From Patiria miniata (lineage: Eukaryota > Echinodermata > Asteroidea > Valvatida > Asterinidae), in contig NW_024037055.1 of assembly GCF_015706575.1 (NCBI RefSeq), positions 9,586,262 through 9,650,261 of the forward strand: a DNA stretch of 64,000 nt, in the 5' to 3' direction. A program made the translations under genes and the position numbers. Shown piece after piece: positions 63,301 through 64,000 of the stretch. The notes under the pieces are model-generated. The model searched no databases. It worked only from the letters and a program-made list of their open reading frames with translations, and was not told the DNA's origin. Every line of letters begins with the position of its first letter. The first letter of the stretch is position 1.

Positions 63301-63754
63301 TTCTTGAACAAATGTCATTAAAGCTACAGTGAACGTTTCATGTCATGCTATACTGTCTCAATACCTCCAGATTGCCTCGAACGGATCACAGGAGGGCATG
63401 GTGAGGAGGAGACAAGACGAGACGGCAAACCAAGAGCCTGAGCCACAGCCTCAACTCCAGCATCAGCACTTCCGAGTGGAGAGGTTGAAGTTATTCCTGA
63501 CGGTTACAGAACAAAAATGTACCATGTTATCACTATGCTAAACTTGTGTAGCATATAGAAACACAACGTATCCTTTTTAAGAGAGAATCGTACCTATTAT
63601 GTTATTCCAGGAGATGGTTCCATTAGGGTAGCAGAAGGGGAGTTGGGATACTGCACCATCCAAGACTATGATATTTCCTGTGCAATGATCATCAATGCAT
63701 GCATCTATGGACAGACTGGTTGCTATTTCCCCATCAGTTAGCTCCAGCGTGTAC
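9309..63754 (-). CDS. Giant single-pass membrane protein, FN3-like/cadherin-like/EGF multidomain (72 exons, 5' partial)
   Basis: One gene model built by hand from exons whose phases all match, 63754 down to 9309. Exons 5'->3' (high-low): 63754-63594, 63496-63365, 63125-62921, 62765-62545, 62439-62320, 62159-61947, 61440-61401, 60860-60675, 60625-60443, 60047-59881, 59594-59475, 58920-58831, 58066-57927, 57763-57601, 56979-56909, 56250-56096, 55226-55019, 53768-53547, 52964-52664, 52325-52123, 51513-51218, 48689-48595, 47635-47465, 46440-46260, 45169-45003, 44833-44706, 44367-44130, 43902-43722, 43543-43303, 42547-42427, 42099-41921, 41252-41093, 40818-40594, 40390-40302, 37999-37882, 37212-37031, 36691-36493, 36084-35978, 35071-34894, 34651-33947, 33762-33505, 33114-32842, 31694-31404, 31316-31213, 30546-30331, 27871-27697, 27577-27429, 27295-27179, 26538-26383, 26212-25936, 25517-25366, 24690-24512, 24328-24199, 23150-22940, 20865-20669, 20395-20212, 19420-19250, 18763-18541, 17667-17588, 17284-17162, 16689-16539, 15593-15451, 15139-15051, 14615-14411, 14116-13949, 13784-13642, 13236-12997, 12609-12438, 11906-11684, 10672-10577, 10327-9879, 9343-9309. 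Sum 13,042 nt, in frame to a stop at 9309-9311. Protein function is inferred (cell-surface adhesion/receptor); no named orthologue is recognised. Confidence 0.82.
9879..10327 (-). CDS. Exon 71: cytoplasmic tail with FDNPEF motif
   Basis: Starts KYIIGFQSDINVDGQQLVDV and carries CTQQAFDNPEFDDDIGDQKD, then an acidic stretch (VEEDENQ) and a long Ser/Pro/Ala-rich, low-complexity tail. FDNPEF matches the FxNPxY/F class recognised by PTB-domain adaptors and is close to the LDL-receptor endocytosis signal, with Phe in place of the terminal Tyr. The donor GAG|GTAAGT (9873-9880) is optimal. If it were not used, the frame would run to a stop at 9838-9840 (…GQISLSC). Confidence 0.85.
10577..10672 (-). 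CDS. Exon 70: transmembrane helix and stop-transfer
   Basis: Encodes FKVIIGVVSCLVGLSVISA followed by VVFYMYKKKHSK: about 23 hydrophobic residues, then a basic stop-transfer cluster KKKH. This gives a type I topology with everything upstream outside the cell. The exon is 96 nt, with acceptor TTTTTTAG|GTTT and donor AA|GTAAGT. Confidence 0.92.
11684..11906 (-). CDS. Exon 69: EGF-like modules
   Basis: The first EGF starts in exon 68 (NPCINDGVC) and is completed here by SYSCHCEPGWIGDVCD, the canonical CxCxxGW.G..C ending. A second EGF follows: YNECQSTPCEYPYVC, GFECSCPFSDPLC. It ends TLNW, right before the membrane helix. Membrane-proximal EGF modules typically act as spacers or bind partners; here the role is inferred only. 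Confidence 0.88.
12438..14615 (-). CDS. Exons 64-68: cadherin-like tandem beta-sandwich repeats
   Basis: Exon 64 (14411-14615): Ser-rich, PGRKRRSVQKES (furin-like), FSHETQFALAEVLDAIP, NTPPVIINL..KEDEG. Exon 65 (13949-14116): LVYTFQASDAEDDILVFEIG, GEFRYTPCADCHGTVTL. Exon 66 (13642-13784): NFTIEVRPINDVPVLYSAL. Exon 67 (12997-13236): LTVEQNTGSNVAYKDLRAEL, DVDSDDKLTIITQPPTYGTL. Exon 68 (12438-12609): FTYTPNTNYHGKDSFLVLAD, then VNPCINDGVC. The order 'A.D.E.D.L.F.I, G.F.YTP...GT.. F.V.V.PINDVP.' is that of calcium-dependent cadherin-like tandem repeats (VCBS/Cadherin_5 type). The exon 67 acceptor (AAACAG|TTAACAG) is the least certain. Confidence 0.8.
12752..12772. mobile_element. Fragment of hAT-like MITE terminus
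   Basis: ACCAGTGGCGTAGCCAGGAT matches the terminal inverted repeat of the element at 19917-20123, but no partner terminus follows. Truncated copy in the intron between exons 67 and 68. Confidence 0.5.
15051..16689 (-). CDS. Exons 61-63: linker between FN3-like array and cadherin-like repeats
   Basis: Exon 61 (16539-16689): GLHQGGSLILGLLDVNRTNQ, YTIQYTSRLLRHR. Its donor is AG|GTTGGT; reading on gives a stop after 40 codons, whereas this donor restores phase with exon 62. Exon 62 (15451-15593): RFVYEPTFYITSLGQTEL, NVTLSTPRNW. Exon 63 (15051-15139): SEWRDAAKTCSDVDRITYL, ending at a similar GAG|GTTGGT donor. A TIR element (15782-16310) lies in the intron between exons 61 and 62. Confidence 0.72.
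15782..16310. mobile_element. TTAA-ended inverted-repeat element, copy 2
   Basis: Left end TAATAAAGGGAATATACATC and right end GTTGTATTTTCCCTTTAA are inverted copies; the interior matches 4119-4573 in reverse orientation (CTGTAGTCTGGTTCCCTGAC, CATGATTTTACAGGATGC). It contains a perfect 24-bp palindrome at 16118-16141 centred on TCGGCCGA. It sits in the intron between exons 61 and 62. Confidence 0.75.
17162..18763 (-). CDS. Exons 58-60: Cys-containing domain ending in a furin-like site
   Basis: Exon 58 (18541-18763): EYCVSSSAELLDDVVPCMVV, RFNITDFQAPNNATQVDV. Exon 59 (17588-17667): CLYTWMKMCNAAMLC, three cysteines in 15 residues, then SAGTTIVIG. Exon 60 (17162-17284): MKSTNGTDLVMTSPTS followed by QRRRKRSIDNHFDF. 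RRRKRS fits the furin consensus, so the ectodomain may be cut into non-covalently held parts; inference. Exon 59 was found because exons 58 and 60 are not phase-compatible without it. The acceptor of exon 60 has a weak pyrimidine tract. Confidence 0.75.
19250..20865 (-). CDS. Exons 55-57: last FN3-like repeat
   Basis: Exon 55 (20669-20865): NGFYVDDTPAQLDLFFYVD, VLWRFIDMESLVK. Exon 56 (20212-20395): NYWAIGTSKGATDLQDF, NTTYYVTLKAVNGAGSA, ending AECDG. Exon 57 (19250-19420): VTILLEEPTADDVNTTSMF, then an acidic segment. This gives W..F.DMES, YWAIGT.KG, YYVTLKAVNGAG in the expected order. Downstream of exon 56 lie decayed tandem copies of its 3' half (19560-20210). Confidence 0.8.
19560..20211 (-). 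pseudogene. Three decayed tandem copies of the 3' half of exon 56
   Basis: A unit of about 145 bp (3' part of exon 56, its donor and the first intron bases with TGTC repeats) is repeated downstream of the working exon. Copy at 19853-20210 still reads SDLTGQLHHNTT and YYVTLKAIDGASLETTSECD with a GTAGGT donor, but is split by a transposon. Copy at 19707-19852 is frameshifted (NLKSINGAGLKTTVECN remains). The farthest, about 19560-19650, keeps only SGAGLKT-type remnants. None has the 5' half of the exon or an acceptor. Confidence 0.8.
19917..20123. mobile_element. hAT-type MITE with 8-bp target-site duplication
   Basis: The terminal repeats CAGTGGCGTAGCCAGG and GGCTACGCTACTG are inverted, and the element is flanked on both sides by TATGTGTA (19909-19916 and 20124-20131). 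An 8-bp duplication is diagnostic of hAT transposition. The interior is G/C-run-rich and non-coding. It is inserted in a relic exon copy, so it post-dates the exon duplication or landed after that copy became dispensable. Confidence 0.9.
20866..22939. other. Large intron between exons 54 and 55
   Basis: No additional in-phase exon is needed (exon 54 ends with one base and exon 55 supplies two). Most of it is the inverted-repeat element at 21451-22780. Confidence 0.6.
21451..22780. mobile_element. 1.33-kb inverted-repeat element
   Basis: CAGGTTGTCCCACAAATACC on the left is mirrored by GTGTGTGGGACAACCTG on the right. The interior has CpG-rich patches (GGCGCGCCC, CGCGTACGCG) unlike the flanks, but no transposase frame. 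No clear target duplication was found. Confidence 0.55.
22940..24328 (-). CDS. Exons 53-54: Cys-rich FN3-like variant
   Basis: Exon 53 (24199-24328): NLCRYGAQFRAGTSP, RYFAGIGSVAGATDVVAF, a divergent copy of Y.WAVGT..GATD. Exon 54 (22940-23150): ARPCVPCINLCDRYQCDPSC, five cysteines in 16 residues, then ITFTITNLTLPRLELL. The acceptor of exon 54 has a strong pyrimidine tract. N-glycosylation-type sequons (NDT, NAT, NLT) are visible. Confidence 0.78.
24512..26212 (-). CDS. Exons 50-52: Cys-containing region and strand-rich domain
   Basis: Exon 50 (25936-26212) begins SMCPQCDCQNFLEIPDS, continues the Cys cluster of exon 49, and is Ser/Thr-rich in the middle with an acidic stretch (KVDEDGDSVPDDESGRS). 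Exon 51 (25366-25517): AVLWCRYFENAWPVTS, HYSIHFKVMPFDVEE. Exon 52 (24512-24690): DEWTFEVYVDGKLLSSLTG, STKLILHVFNRDSY. The WTF.VYVDG strand followed by LILHV resembles lectin or laminin-G-like jelly rolls; not proven. Confidence 0.75.
24925..25285. repeat. Degenerate CAGCA/ATCAG simple-repeat tract
   Basis: Recurring AACATCAGCA, ATATCAGCA and GCAGTAGCAAC motifs through the intron between exons 51 and 52. It looks like an old, interrupted trinucleotide repeat. Confidence 0.5.
26383..27577 (-). CDS. Exons 47-49: Trp/Asp-rich beta region
   Basis: Exon 47 (27429-27577): PACPMRDIPFNDPQWSAMDF, then LWNMNRDKWDLEYQSQQ. Exon 48 (27179-27295): TLKLERDTRGPRMLSGAYV. Exon 49 (26383-26538): FDLIAAQSDLHSVTSILFWD, GEFDFGGRENWQEG and a CQCCYQQ cluster. 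Exons 48 and 49 are both phase 0-0. The acceptor of exon 49 is chosen as ACCATTGTAG|TTTGAC because it has a better pyrimidine tract than one 14 bases inside and keeps phase. The pattern could be a concanavalin-type jelly roll running into exons 50-52, but that is only a guess. Confidence 0.75.
27697..31316 (-). CDS. Exons 44-46: FN3-like repeat with VDITPP linker
   Basis: Exon 44 (31213-31316): NEGGQCNSSTSHF, SVDITPPIKGRLRVGPFYYM. Exon 45 (30331-30546): SMVWEDYRDDESGIKSFNLR, a full D.ESGI core, plus one Cys. Exon 46 (27697-27871): YFVQLVAVNLAGDNIQSQ, IFVDSSEPTAGLVADGMDF. The 2.5-kb intron between exons 45 and 46 is filled by a nest of inverted-repeat transposons. Confidence 0.8.
28080..29448. 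mobile_element. Foldback element with long inverted arms
   Basis: The left arm (ATAGATATAGAATAAAAAGAC..GATCGGCAG...) and right arm (CTGCCGATCTAGAC..ATTCTATATCTAT) are inverted copies over several hundred bases. The match continues inward through the CCCGTAGGT..., GTAAAAGTAA and TCCAACAAAATTCA segments. The left arm is itself interrupted by a small MITE (28129-28270). No transposase seen. Confidence 0.78.
28129..28270. mobile_element. Small MITE nested in the foldback arm
   Basis: TCCGGTTCGTTAGTAAAACG at the left and CACACTAACGAACCGGA at the right are inverted. The matching right arm of the host foldback lacks this segment, which confirms it is an insertion. Confidence 0.8.
29534..30226. mobile_element. 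0.69-kb element with AAAGGCCCTGTCACA ends
   Basis: AAAGGCCCTGTCACACT on the left and ATGTGACAGGCCCTT on the right are inverted; the next bases (GCGATCTTATATGCG / CGCATATAATG) also pair. The interior is full of GAGCG/GCGCT repeats and has no transposase. It lies in the right part of the MITE 28021-30248. Confidence 0.75.
30885..31165 (+). mobile_element. tRNA-derived SINE
   Basis: Head with A-box-like TAGTTACGGGGTTTGAC and B box GTGGGTTCGAACCC, a body with CCTTGGGCAAGACTCTTAAC, ATAAATGGGTACCTG, and a tail TTGTAAAGCGCTTTGAG...AAAGCGCTATATAAG. Both the tRNA head and this tail are typical of invertebrate SINEs. It sits in the intron between exons 44 and 45. Confidence 0.85.
31404..33762 (-). CDS. 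Exons 41-43: FN3-like repeats
   Basis: Exon 41 (33505-33762): ETYYIIVRATNVMGLAV, then SDGITVKLDPLIPGQVYDGL and WKGFGEG. Exon 42 (32842-33114): VDYYEAAVGTDRRYP, STYYVTVRAHSASFA. Exon 43 (31404-31694): VQLMWDKFQSTLPILLYYVG with one Cys, and GSYFVTVVG. Exon 43 joins to exon 44 in phase to give TVVGMNEGG. Linkers in exons 41 and 42 lack the TPP triplet. Confidence 0.8.
31902..32424. mobile_element. Inverted-repeat element with TTAAGGGCCCGTGACC ends
   Basis: TAAGGGCCCGTGACCATTCA on the left is mirrored by the right end (...CCAGGTCACGGTCCCTAAG). Pairing extends inward through CAGCCCCGGTATGAAA / TTTCATACCAGGGCTG and further, more loosely, over more than 100 bp. No coding capacity. Confidence 0.72.
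33947..35071 (-). CDS. Exons 39-40: FN3-like repeats, including the largest exon (705 nt)
   Basis: Exon 39 (34894-35071): CRWSDFLDAESGIDHVGFLV. Exon 40 (33947-34651) is 705 nt without an intron and spans about two repeats: QVYYVTVEVFNAINQST, IEIDDTPPSYGLVVELSG, a Cys loop (WDCTNDEECLSLDGECLE), TKITKYEVALGTTPGGS, YSTVRGYNEAGLTSTAV, then a second core CPIKKHEWAIYRI. Elsewhere in the gene the same span is cut into four or five exons, so exon 40 probably reflects intron loss. Confidence 0.85.
35496..35855. mobile_element. 360-bp foldback built of repeated 'CCGATAATGTnACA' units
   Basis: The outer arms of about 70 bp (GTTACAACTGAT..GTAGTAACCAAC..GATAATGTATCACCG..) are near-perfect inverted copies. 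The interior holds further direct and inverted copies of ACCGATAATGT.ACA.ATTGACCGATA. No open frame and no convincing target duplication. It lies in the intron between exons 38 and 39. Confidence 0.85.
35978..36691 (-). CDS. Exons 37-38: FN3-like repeat
   Basis: Exon 37 (36493-36691): DAMWDATEEESDIMASYFYM, then GQYPGSADIF. Exon 38 (35978-36084): SVESVNSVGLSRIIH, then VTVDNTPPSVGQ. Together they give one W...EESDI core, a V.SVNSVGL strand and a DNTPP linker. The exon 37 donor is ATAG|GTACGG, weaker than most but phase-correct. Confidence 0.78.
36145..36470. repeat. Degenerate AAGCCAGCA-rich tract
   Basis: Loose repeats of AAGCCAGCA/CAAGC over about 300 bp in the intron between exons 37 and 38. 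No coding signal. Confidence 0.4.
37031..40390 (-). CDS. Exons 34-36: FN3-like repeat
   Basis: Exon 34 (40302-40390): YLTDGPRMLHDIDAQQERTT, FFSDFE. Exon 35 (37882-37999): HYEWAVGTTPGGEDIQPL, the clearest copy of the YEWAVGTTPGG signature. Exon 36 (37031-37212): VTYYSTLRAITNADN, NGFTVDITPPEIMIADLG. A 2.3-kb intron between exons 34 and 35 contains a MITE solo copy (39888-40069) and a G/C-run element. Confidence 0.8.
38678..38943. mobile_element. G/C-run element with GCGGATC ends
   Basis: AAGGGCGGATCGGGG at the left and CTGGATCCGCTCTTGG at the right are roughly inverted, with long G and C runs and GGGGCCATGCCCCC inside. This looks like a degenerate non-autonomous DNA element; no target duplication found. 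Frames running through it are homopolymer artefacts. Confidence 0.5.
39888..40069. mobile_element. MITE (TGACCTACCGC ends), solo copy
   Basis: TGACCTACCGCGG and GCGATGGGTCA are inverted termini. The intact copy gives the uninterrupted reference for 28021-30248. AAT abuts both ends and may be a 3-bp target duplication. Confidence 0.75.
40594..42099 (-). CDS. Exons 31-33: FN3-like repeats
   Basis: Exon 31 (41921-42099): ALYVTRVKARNHAKLD and GIKVDPSPPM, a variant of the DxTPP linker. Exon 32 (41093-41252): ASWLAADGQSGIKTYWVAVG; its donor is A|GTGAAT. Exon 33 (40594-40818): QPVYYVCVKSENGAGAF with three cysteines (STCSDE, VGCQ, YVC) and a linker IRVVEEDQTG that has lost TPP. The repeat order core, YYV strand, linker is kept. 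Confidence 0.78.
42237..42392. repeat. Long hairpin (arms about 60 bp, short loop)
   Basis: AAAGTAATATCTTCTTGGAA..GAAGTGTGGTTCTGAAAAGAAC pairs with the following GTTCTTTTCAGAACC..TTCCAAGAAGGGATTACTTT. The outer parts AGTAGAAAGATTGCGGGT / ACCCGCAATCGTTCTACT also pair. The left arm has a 9-base insertion (AACACCATG). Loop about 12 nt. Lies between exons 30 and 31. Confidence 0.9.
42427..43902 (-). CDS. Exons 28-30: FN3-like repeats
   Basis: Exon 28 (43722-43902): IVDLTPPIQGDVYDGLLPA, then HWQGFSDPDSGIEDYQVTVY. Exon 29 (43303-43543): QVYVNLRTINRAFNH and NGFLVDLTPPVLQTLGDG. Exon 30 (42427-42547): VHWDYLDEESGIESFELAIY. Exon 29 has a decayed partial duplicate immediately downstream (43167-43302), listed separately. 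The intron between exons 29 and 30 also holds a hAT-like MITE fragment. Confidence 0.8.
42750..42929. mobile_element. hAT-like MITE, truncated copy
   Basis: Starts CAGTGGCGTAGCCCGGAATT and shares the interior ATCAATGATAA.TTTTTTTAG and AAACTCAAAATCTCAG with 19917-20123, but ends CCCCCACTG without the full terminal repeat or a target duplication. Confidence 0.75.
43167..43302 (-). pseudogene. Decayed tandem duplicate of the 3' part of exon 29
   Basis: In the same frame just past the exon 29 donor the sequence reads NHIDIQMNAFFADLIPCMGT, against NHIDTPTNGFLVDLTPPVLQ in the working exon. The DNA also aligns (GGAAATCAGTATCTTGAC / GGAAGTCAGCATCTTGAC). The donor position is degraded (CAATGT for ACTCAC on the plus strand). 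Unit length about 136 bp. Confidence 0.8.
44130..45169 (-). CDS. Exons 25-27: FN3-like repeats
   Basis: Exon 25 (45003-45169): DPDSHLSKYHLAAGRTPRD and WVKIRAVNR. Exon 26 (44706-44833): ILVDDTPPIAGALFDGPYAR. Exon 27 (44130-44367): WYNWSDSESGIFSYLWAVGT, then MYYSTLVAFHG and SSSNG. Each core (D.ESGI..Y.WAVGT) is followed by the YYSTL strand and a DxTPP linker as in the rest of the array. Phases match on all junctions. Confidence 0.8.
46260..48689 (-). CDS. Exons 22-24: FN3-like repeat
   Basis: Exon 22 (48595-48689): YITDGPGSRTVFNGYEELID. Exon 23 (47465-47635): NWDGFHDNETGIHGYTWSIG, the W..F.D.E(S/T)GI..Y.W.IG core. Exon 24 (46260-46440): GAYYITVRALNKVEFGG, then IIDNTPPIIYSI. The three exons make one repeat plus its linker. 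Exon 22 resembles exon 34 (YLTDGPR...) in both sequence and phase, showing that the repeats were multiplied together with their introns. The 2.5-kb intron upstream of exon 22 holds a large foldback element. Confidence 0.8.
46555..47040. mobile_element. Inverted-repeat element with about 90-bp arms
   Basis: TAATAATGACTGGAAAACCA..AATTGCTCAATCCATTCAAAG..CACCATTT (46555-46643) is mirrored at 46949-47040. The spacer of about 300 bp has no coding signal. Located between exons 23 and 24. Confidence 0.8.
47939..48383. mobile_element. Inverted-repeat element with target-site duplication
   Basis: Ends GCGGCGGAAC and GTTCCGCCGC are inverted, and the direct repeat CTTGCAGTCAA flanks the element (47928-47938 and 48384-48394). 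The interior has GGGGCA..ATGGGCACTTGCTC / GAGGGGGCACTTTT arms and a long G run. The duplication is longer than 8 bp, so the superfamily (hAT or MULE-like) is open. Confidence 0.78.
49175..50908. mobile_element. 1.73-kb foldback with repeated AGGTCA-rich units
   Basis: Outer arms AGTGATGCGGCATAG...TTGTGATAAAAGCATGAAAC...GGTTCTTCATGCC (49177-49261) and their inverted copy (50828-50908). Each half holds several units of about 150-190 bp with TGACCTCTGGTGACC..AGAGGTCAATGAAC or the reverse orientation, the switch lying near 50 kb. No coding capacity. It fills most of the intron between exons 21 and 22. Confidence 0.85.
51218..51513 (-). CDS. Exon 21: FN3-like repeat with FTPPEPG linker
   Basis: Has FSHYERIGVGHAVEF, LYYFNIELLNYVGYE and the linker ILADFTPPEPGLIVNGT, followed by a Cys-containing loop (HEACAEF, RRCIEDTPL). 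The order Y.WAVG-like strand, YY.T...N..G strand, DxTPP linker is that of the downstream repeats. The exon ends with two bases (CG) that join exon 22 to give ...NNHRYITDG. Confidence 0.78.
52123..52325 (-). CDS. Exon 20: PAN/apple-like domain
   Basis: Reads NDFDYFTAAKEGRLVSK, then four cysteines in PAN-like spacing: FCARDCLALQNCLSINYNY and FTCELLEE. CxxxCxxxxxC followed by S.NYN and a late Cys is typical of PAN/apple modules, which bind proteins or carbohydrates in extracellular proteins. It sits inside the FN3-like array. The donor is AAG|GTATCA (non-optimal at +5), and phases agree with exons 19 and 21. The domain call rests on pattern recognition; an HMM search would be decisive. Confidence 0.68.
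52664..53768 (-). CDS. Exons 18-19: first fibronectin-III-like repeat region
   Basis: Exon 18 (53547-53768) begins with a basic site (SAKRSV) and carries the repeat signature VTFFYQVGTAPGGSDVV. Exon 19 (52664-52964) has LYFTVYAMNNGGG, an FDITLP linker in the position normally VDxTPP, and QESVGFGPETWGD. These are the F'/G-type strand and linker of the FN3-like repeats seen downstream. Exon 18 is flanked by phase-0 introns. Confidence 0.75.
53769..55018. other. Intron between exons 17 and 18
   Basis: AT-rich, no exon needed by phase (both sides phase 0) and no coding pattern that I can support. Confidence 0.5.
55019..58066 (-). CDS. Exons 13-17: unrecognised hydrophobic/glycine-rich domain
   Basis: Exon 13 (57927-58066) is helical and acidic-hydrophobic (ALDRHIANMSIGELEAML, VGQLMKELRAVFRTF). 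Exon 14 (57601-57763) has FDVVING-type strands, RRYATFFSLSWGFPIGGFI. Exon 15 (56909-56979) has GGFFDMEIPVGVGIVSM. Exon 16 (56096-56250) has GGITPMVGAYASAGISVGFI and FSKFPLDVG. Exon 17 (55019-55226) has amphipathic beta-like strands (PLIIRLRALVTLKIPLLGKI) and ends KEPDKSPPAIEKYSTPV. The alternating hydrophobic pattern suggests large amphipathic strands. No stretch is uniformly hydrophobic over 20 residues, so I do not call a membrane helix. Family unknown to me. Confidence 0.72.
55258..55281. repeat. (GT)n microsatellite
   Basis: About eleven GT units in the intron between exons 16 and 17. Confidence 0.9.
57060..57192 (-). mobile_element. tRNA-derived SINE fragment
   Basis: On the minus strand GCTGGTCGAGCGGTAAGACC (A-box like) is followed by GTGGTTTCGAGTCCAGGC (B box) at tRNA-like spacing, then a non-tRNA body. 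No acceptor stem pairing, so it is not called as a working tRNA. Confidence 0.6.
58831..60047 (-). CDS. Exons 10-12: linker region after the furin-like sites
   Basis: Exon 10 (59881-60047) encodes MDAMEDVTVSLVDKARAYF and a charged segment ending KLQPEKVVKP. An alternative acceptor a few bases downstream (TGCTAG|TGAATC) would keep the frame. Exon 11 (59475-59594) has SRRSMGLLVFGNEDG and a run RRRRRDLSLSV, another basic protease-type site. Exon 12 (58831-58920) has LFGFRLTPGDDSGTWQGD and a glycine triplet. All phases match. I do not recognise a domain; the region looks like the start of the hydrophobic block in exons 13-17. Confidence 0.7.
60443..60625 (-). CDS. Exon 9: module second half, tandem-duplicate variant B, furin-like site
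   Basis: Reads YDVERPHNTIYDVDLDISLC and then the same core as exon 8 (WQGVC, IVILRDALFSGSHC, STRRKRRSVGDL). It is 183 nt against 186 nt in exon 8, the difference being one Gln codon near the glycine run. The intron to exon 8 is only 49 nt (60626-60674) yet has GTGAGT, a CTGAC branch-like site and a TTCTTTGCAG acceptor. Confidence 0.8.
60675..60860 (-). CDS. Exon 8: module second half, tandem-duplicate variant A, furin-like site
   Basis: Reads YVVEHPHNTIYDVDLDISLC, then a WQGVC / IVILRDAMFSGSHC core and the basic stretch STRRKRRSVDDL. It is a near copy of exon 9 with the same phases at both ends (186 nt, divisible by 3). RRKRRS fits the furin consensus R-x-K/R-R, so cleavage here would separate the cysteine-rich head from the rest; this is inference. 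See the finding on mutually exclusive splicing. Confidence 0.8.
61401..62159 (-). CDS. Exons 6-7: first half of another cysteine-rich module, including a 40-nt exon
   Basis: Exon 6 (61947-62159) repeats the exon 3 pattern closely: CSLDQSCLGVGCCLNLDLG, VWMKLDPC and FSFGFEKWSHLE. Exon 7 (61401-61440) is only 40 nt and encodes HAFEKNIGVLKIR across the junctions. It is needed to restore phase between exon 6 (ends with one base) and exons 8/9 (need two bases), and it has a clean TCTCTGCAG acceptor and AG|GTAAGT donor. In exon 3 the equivalent of exon 7 is fused to the main exon (NWSYNLTLIS), so an intron was gained or lost between copies. Confidence 0.75.
61491..61535. repeat. Short minisatellite GAAACACTGGTA
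   Basis: About four imperfect copies of (C/T)GAAACACTGGT, directly before the element at 61558. Confidence 0.65.
61558..61732. mobile_element. 175-bp MITE with ACACCGGCAAT ends
   Basis: ACACCGGCAATAATCGTG on the left and CACGATTGCCGGTGT on the right are inverted. The interior segment TTTTTGTACAC..ATCG..TCAATTGTGGAC also occurs at about 18110-18175, where a related but degraded copy may lie. Confidence 0.65.
62320..63125 (-). CDS. Exons 3-5: complete cysteine-rich repeat module
   Basis: Exon 3 (62921-63125) has CLGVECCLAVDLG, VWLILDPC and SVGFENWS. Exon 4 (62545-62765) has YRWGMVTSERLSNAVWLTF, LQLCIAGVCAPDIVILQD and FCHPNGTLEW. Exon 5 (62320-62439) has LVVYRLGVSVDVLLPQPC. Exons 3 and 4 together form one repeat: a CxGVxCC..VDLG half and an LC..GVC..IVILxD half. 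Exon 5 ends at a GC donor (ATCG|GCAAGT), so the downstream intron is GC-AG. Secreted or extracellular placement is inferred from the many cysteines and the C-terminal membrane anchor. I do not recognise the family. Confidence 0.78.
63365..63754 (-). CDS. Exons 1-2: C-terminal half of a cysteine-rich module plus linker
   Basis: Exon 1 (63594-63754) reads YTLELTDGEIATSLSIDACI, then a second cysteine (DDHCTG), a hydrophobic NIIVLDGA strand and FCYPNGTISW. It matches exon 4 in order (aromatic start, paired Cys, IVIL strand, C.PNGT..W), so it is the second half of the same repeat. Exon 2 (63365-63496) is a Ser/Pro/Ala-rich linker (ITSTSPLGSADAG...) with one Cys. The exon 1 acceptor is ...ATACAG|GTAC and it needs two bases from an upstream exon outside the window. 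The 246 bp to the window edge show no exon I can support. Confidence 0.75.
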
Positions 63755-64000
63755 CTGTATTATCAAACCCAGGGATACCACTAAGTTAATTTGTTTTTAA
63801 ATCGTTAAACGACAAAGGTTTCATATCATGAAATCGTGAGGCATCATGACAATACAATTTTCTGTTTGAGGTCTCAGTCAAATGGCCGAAGAAAACGTAT
63901 ATTTTACAGGTATGATATACTAATACTAAAACCGTTACTTGTTGTTCTTGTTATTTGGAGCATGGCGGCCCACCATTACATGGTAAAAGAACACCACATC

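Noticed and set aside
18537..63754. HYR (hyalin) domains as the identity of the DxTPP repeats
   Set aside because: HYR repeats also contain D.TPP, but these repeats have the W..F.D.ESGI..Y.W.VGT and YYVTVRA.N..G strands of FN3-like folds and lack HYR's conserved Cys pair; kept as FN3-like.

Overview
The window is eukaryotic, AT-rich, intron-dense metazoan DNA. The evidence is a chain of short phased exons with GT-AG junctions, tRNA-derived SINEs, many short inverted-repeat DNA transposons and a decayed CR1/L2-like non-LTR retrotransposon that carries a 2A-like peptide. That retrotransposon type, together with the large extracellular 'DxTPP' repeat protein, points to an invertebrate deuterostome (echinoderm, hemichordate or cephalochordate) or another marine invertebrate. 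I cannot name the species from sequence alone.

Layout. Positions 1-2.7 kb hold the non-LTR retrotransposon on the minus strand. It is broken by frameshifts and runs off the left edge. Next to its 5' side is a perfect 180-bp tandem duplication (2942-3301). From 3.3 to 9.3 kb I see no gene, only two inverted-repeat elements and a microsatellite; part of this should be 3' UTR and downstream flank of the main gene. From 9309 to 63754 almost everything belongs to one minus-strand gene. I reconstructed 72 consecutive coding exons, all phase-compatible, giving 13,042 nt (about 4,346 residues plus stop). The 5' end lies beyond position 64000.

Predicted protein, N to C (residue numbers count from the first residue in the window): a repeated cysteine-rich module (exons 1-9, about 1-487) ending in a basic furin-like site; an unrecognised hydrophobic/glycine-rich region (exons 10-17, about 488-858); a long array of fibronectin-III-like repeats with a recurrent 'VDxTPP' linker, 'W..F.D.ESGI..Y.WAVGT.PGG' strands and 'YYVTVRA.N..G' strands (exons 18-57, about 859-3500), interrupted by a PAN/apple-like domain (exon 20) and by a Trp/Cys-rich region (exons 47-54); a mucin-poor Cys-containing region with another furin-like site (exons 58-63); cadherin-like 'tandem' beta-sandwich repeats (exons 64-68); EGF-like modules (exon 69); one transmembrane helix (exon 70); and a cytoplasmic tail of about 160 residues with an FDNPEF motif resembling the LDL-receptor FxNPxY endocytosis signal (exons 71-72). 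The simplest reading is a giant single-pass cell-surface adhesion or receptor protein.

The introns are full of mobile DNA: a hAT-type MITE with an 8-bp target duplication sitting inside a dead duplicate exon, a four-level nest of inverted-repeat elements, long foldback elements, a hairpin element, and a 1.7-kb foldback carrying nuclear-receptor-type AGGTCA half-sites. Two independent tandem exon duplications have left relic exons. A third produced two intact, probably mutually exclusive exons separated by a 49-nt intron.
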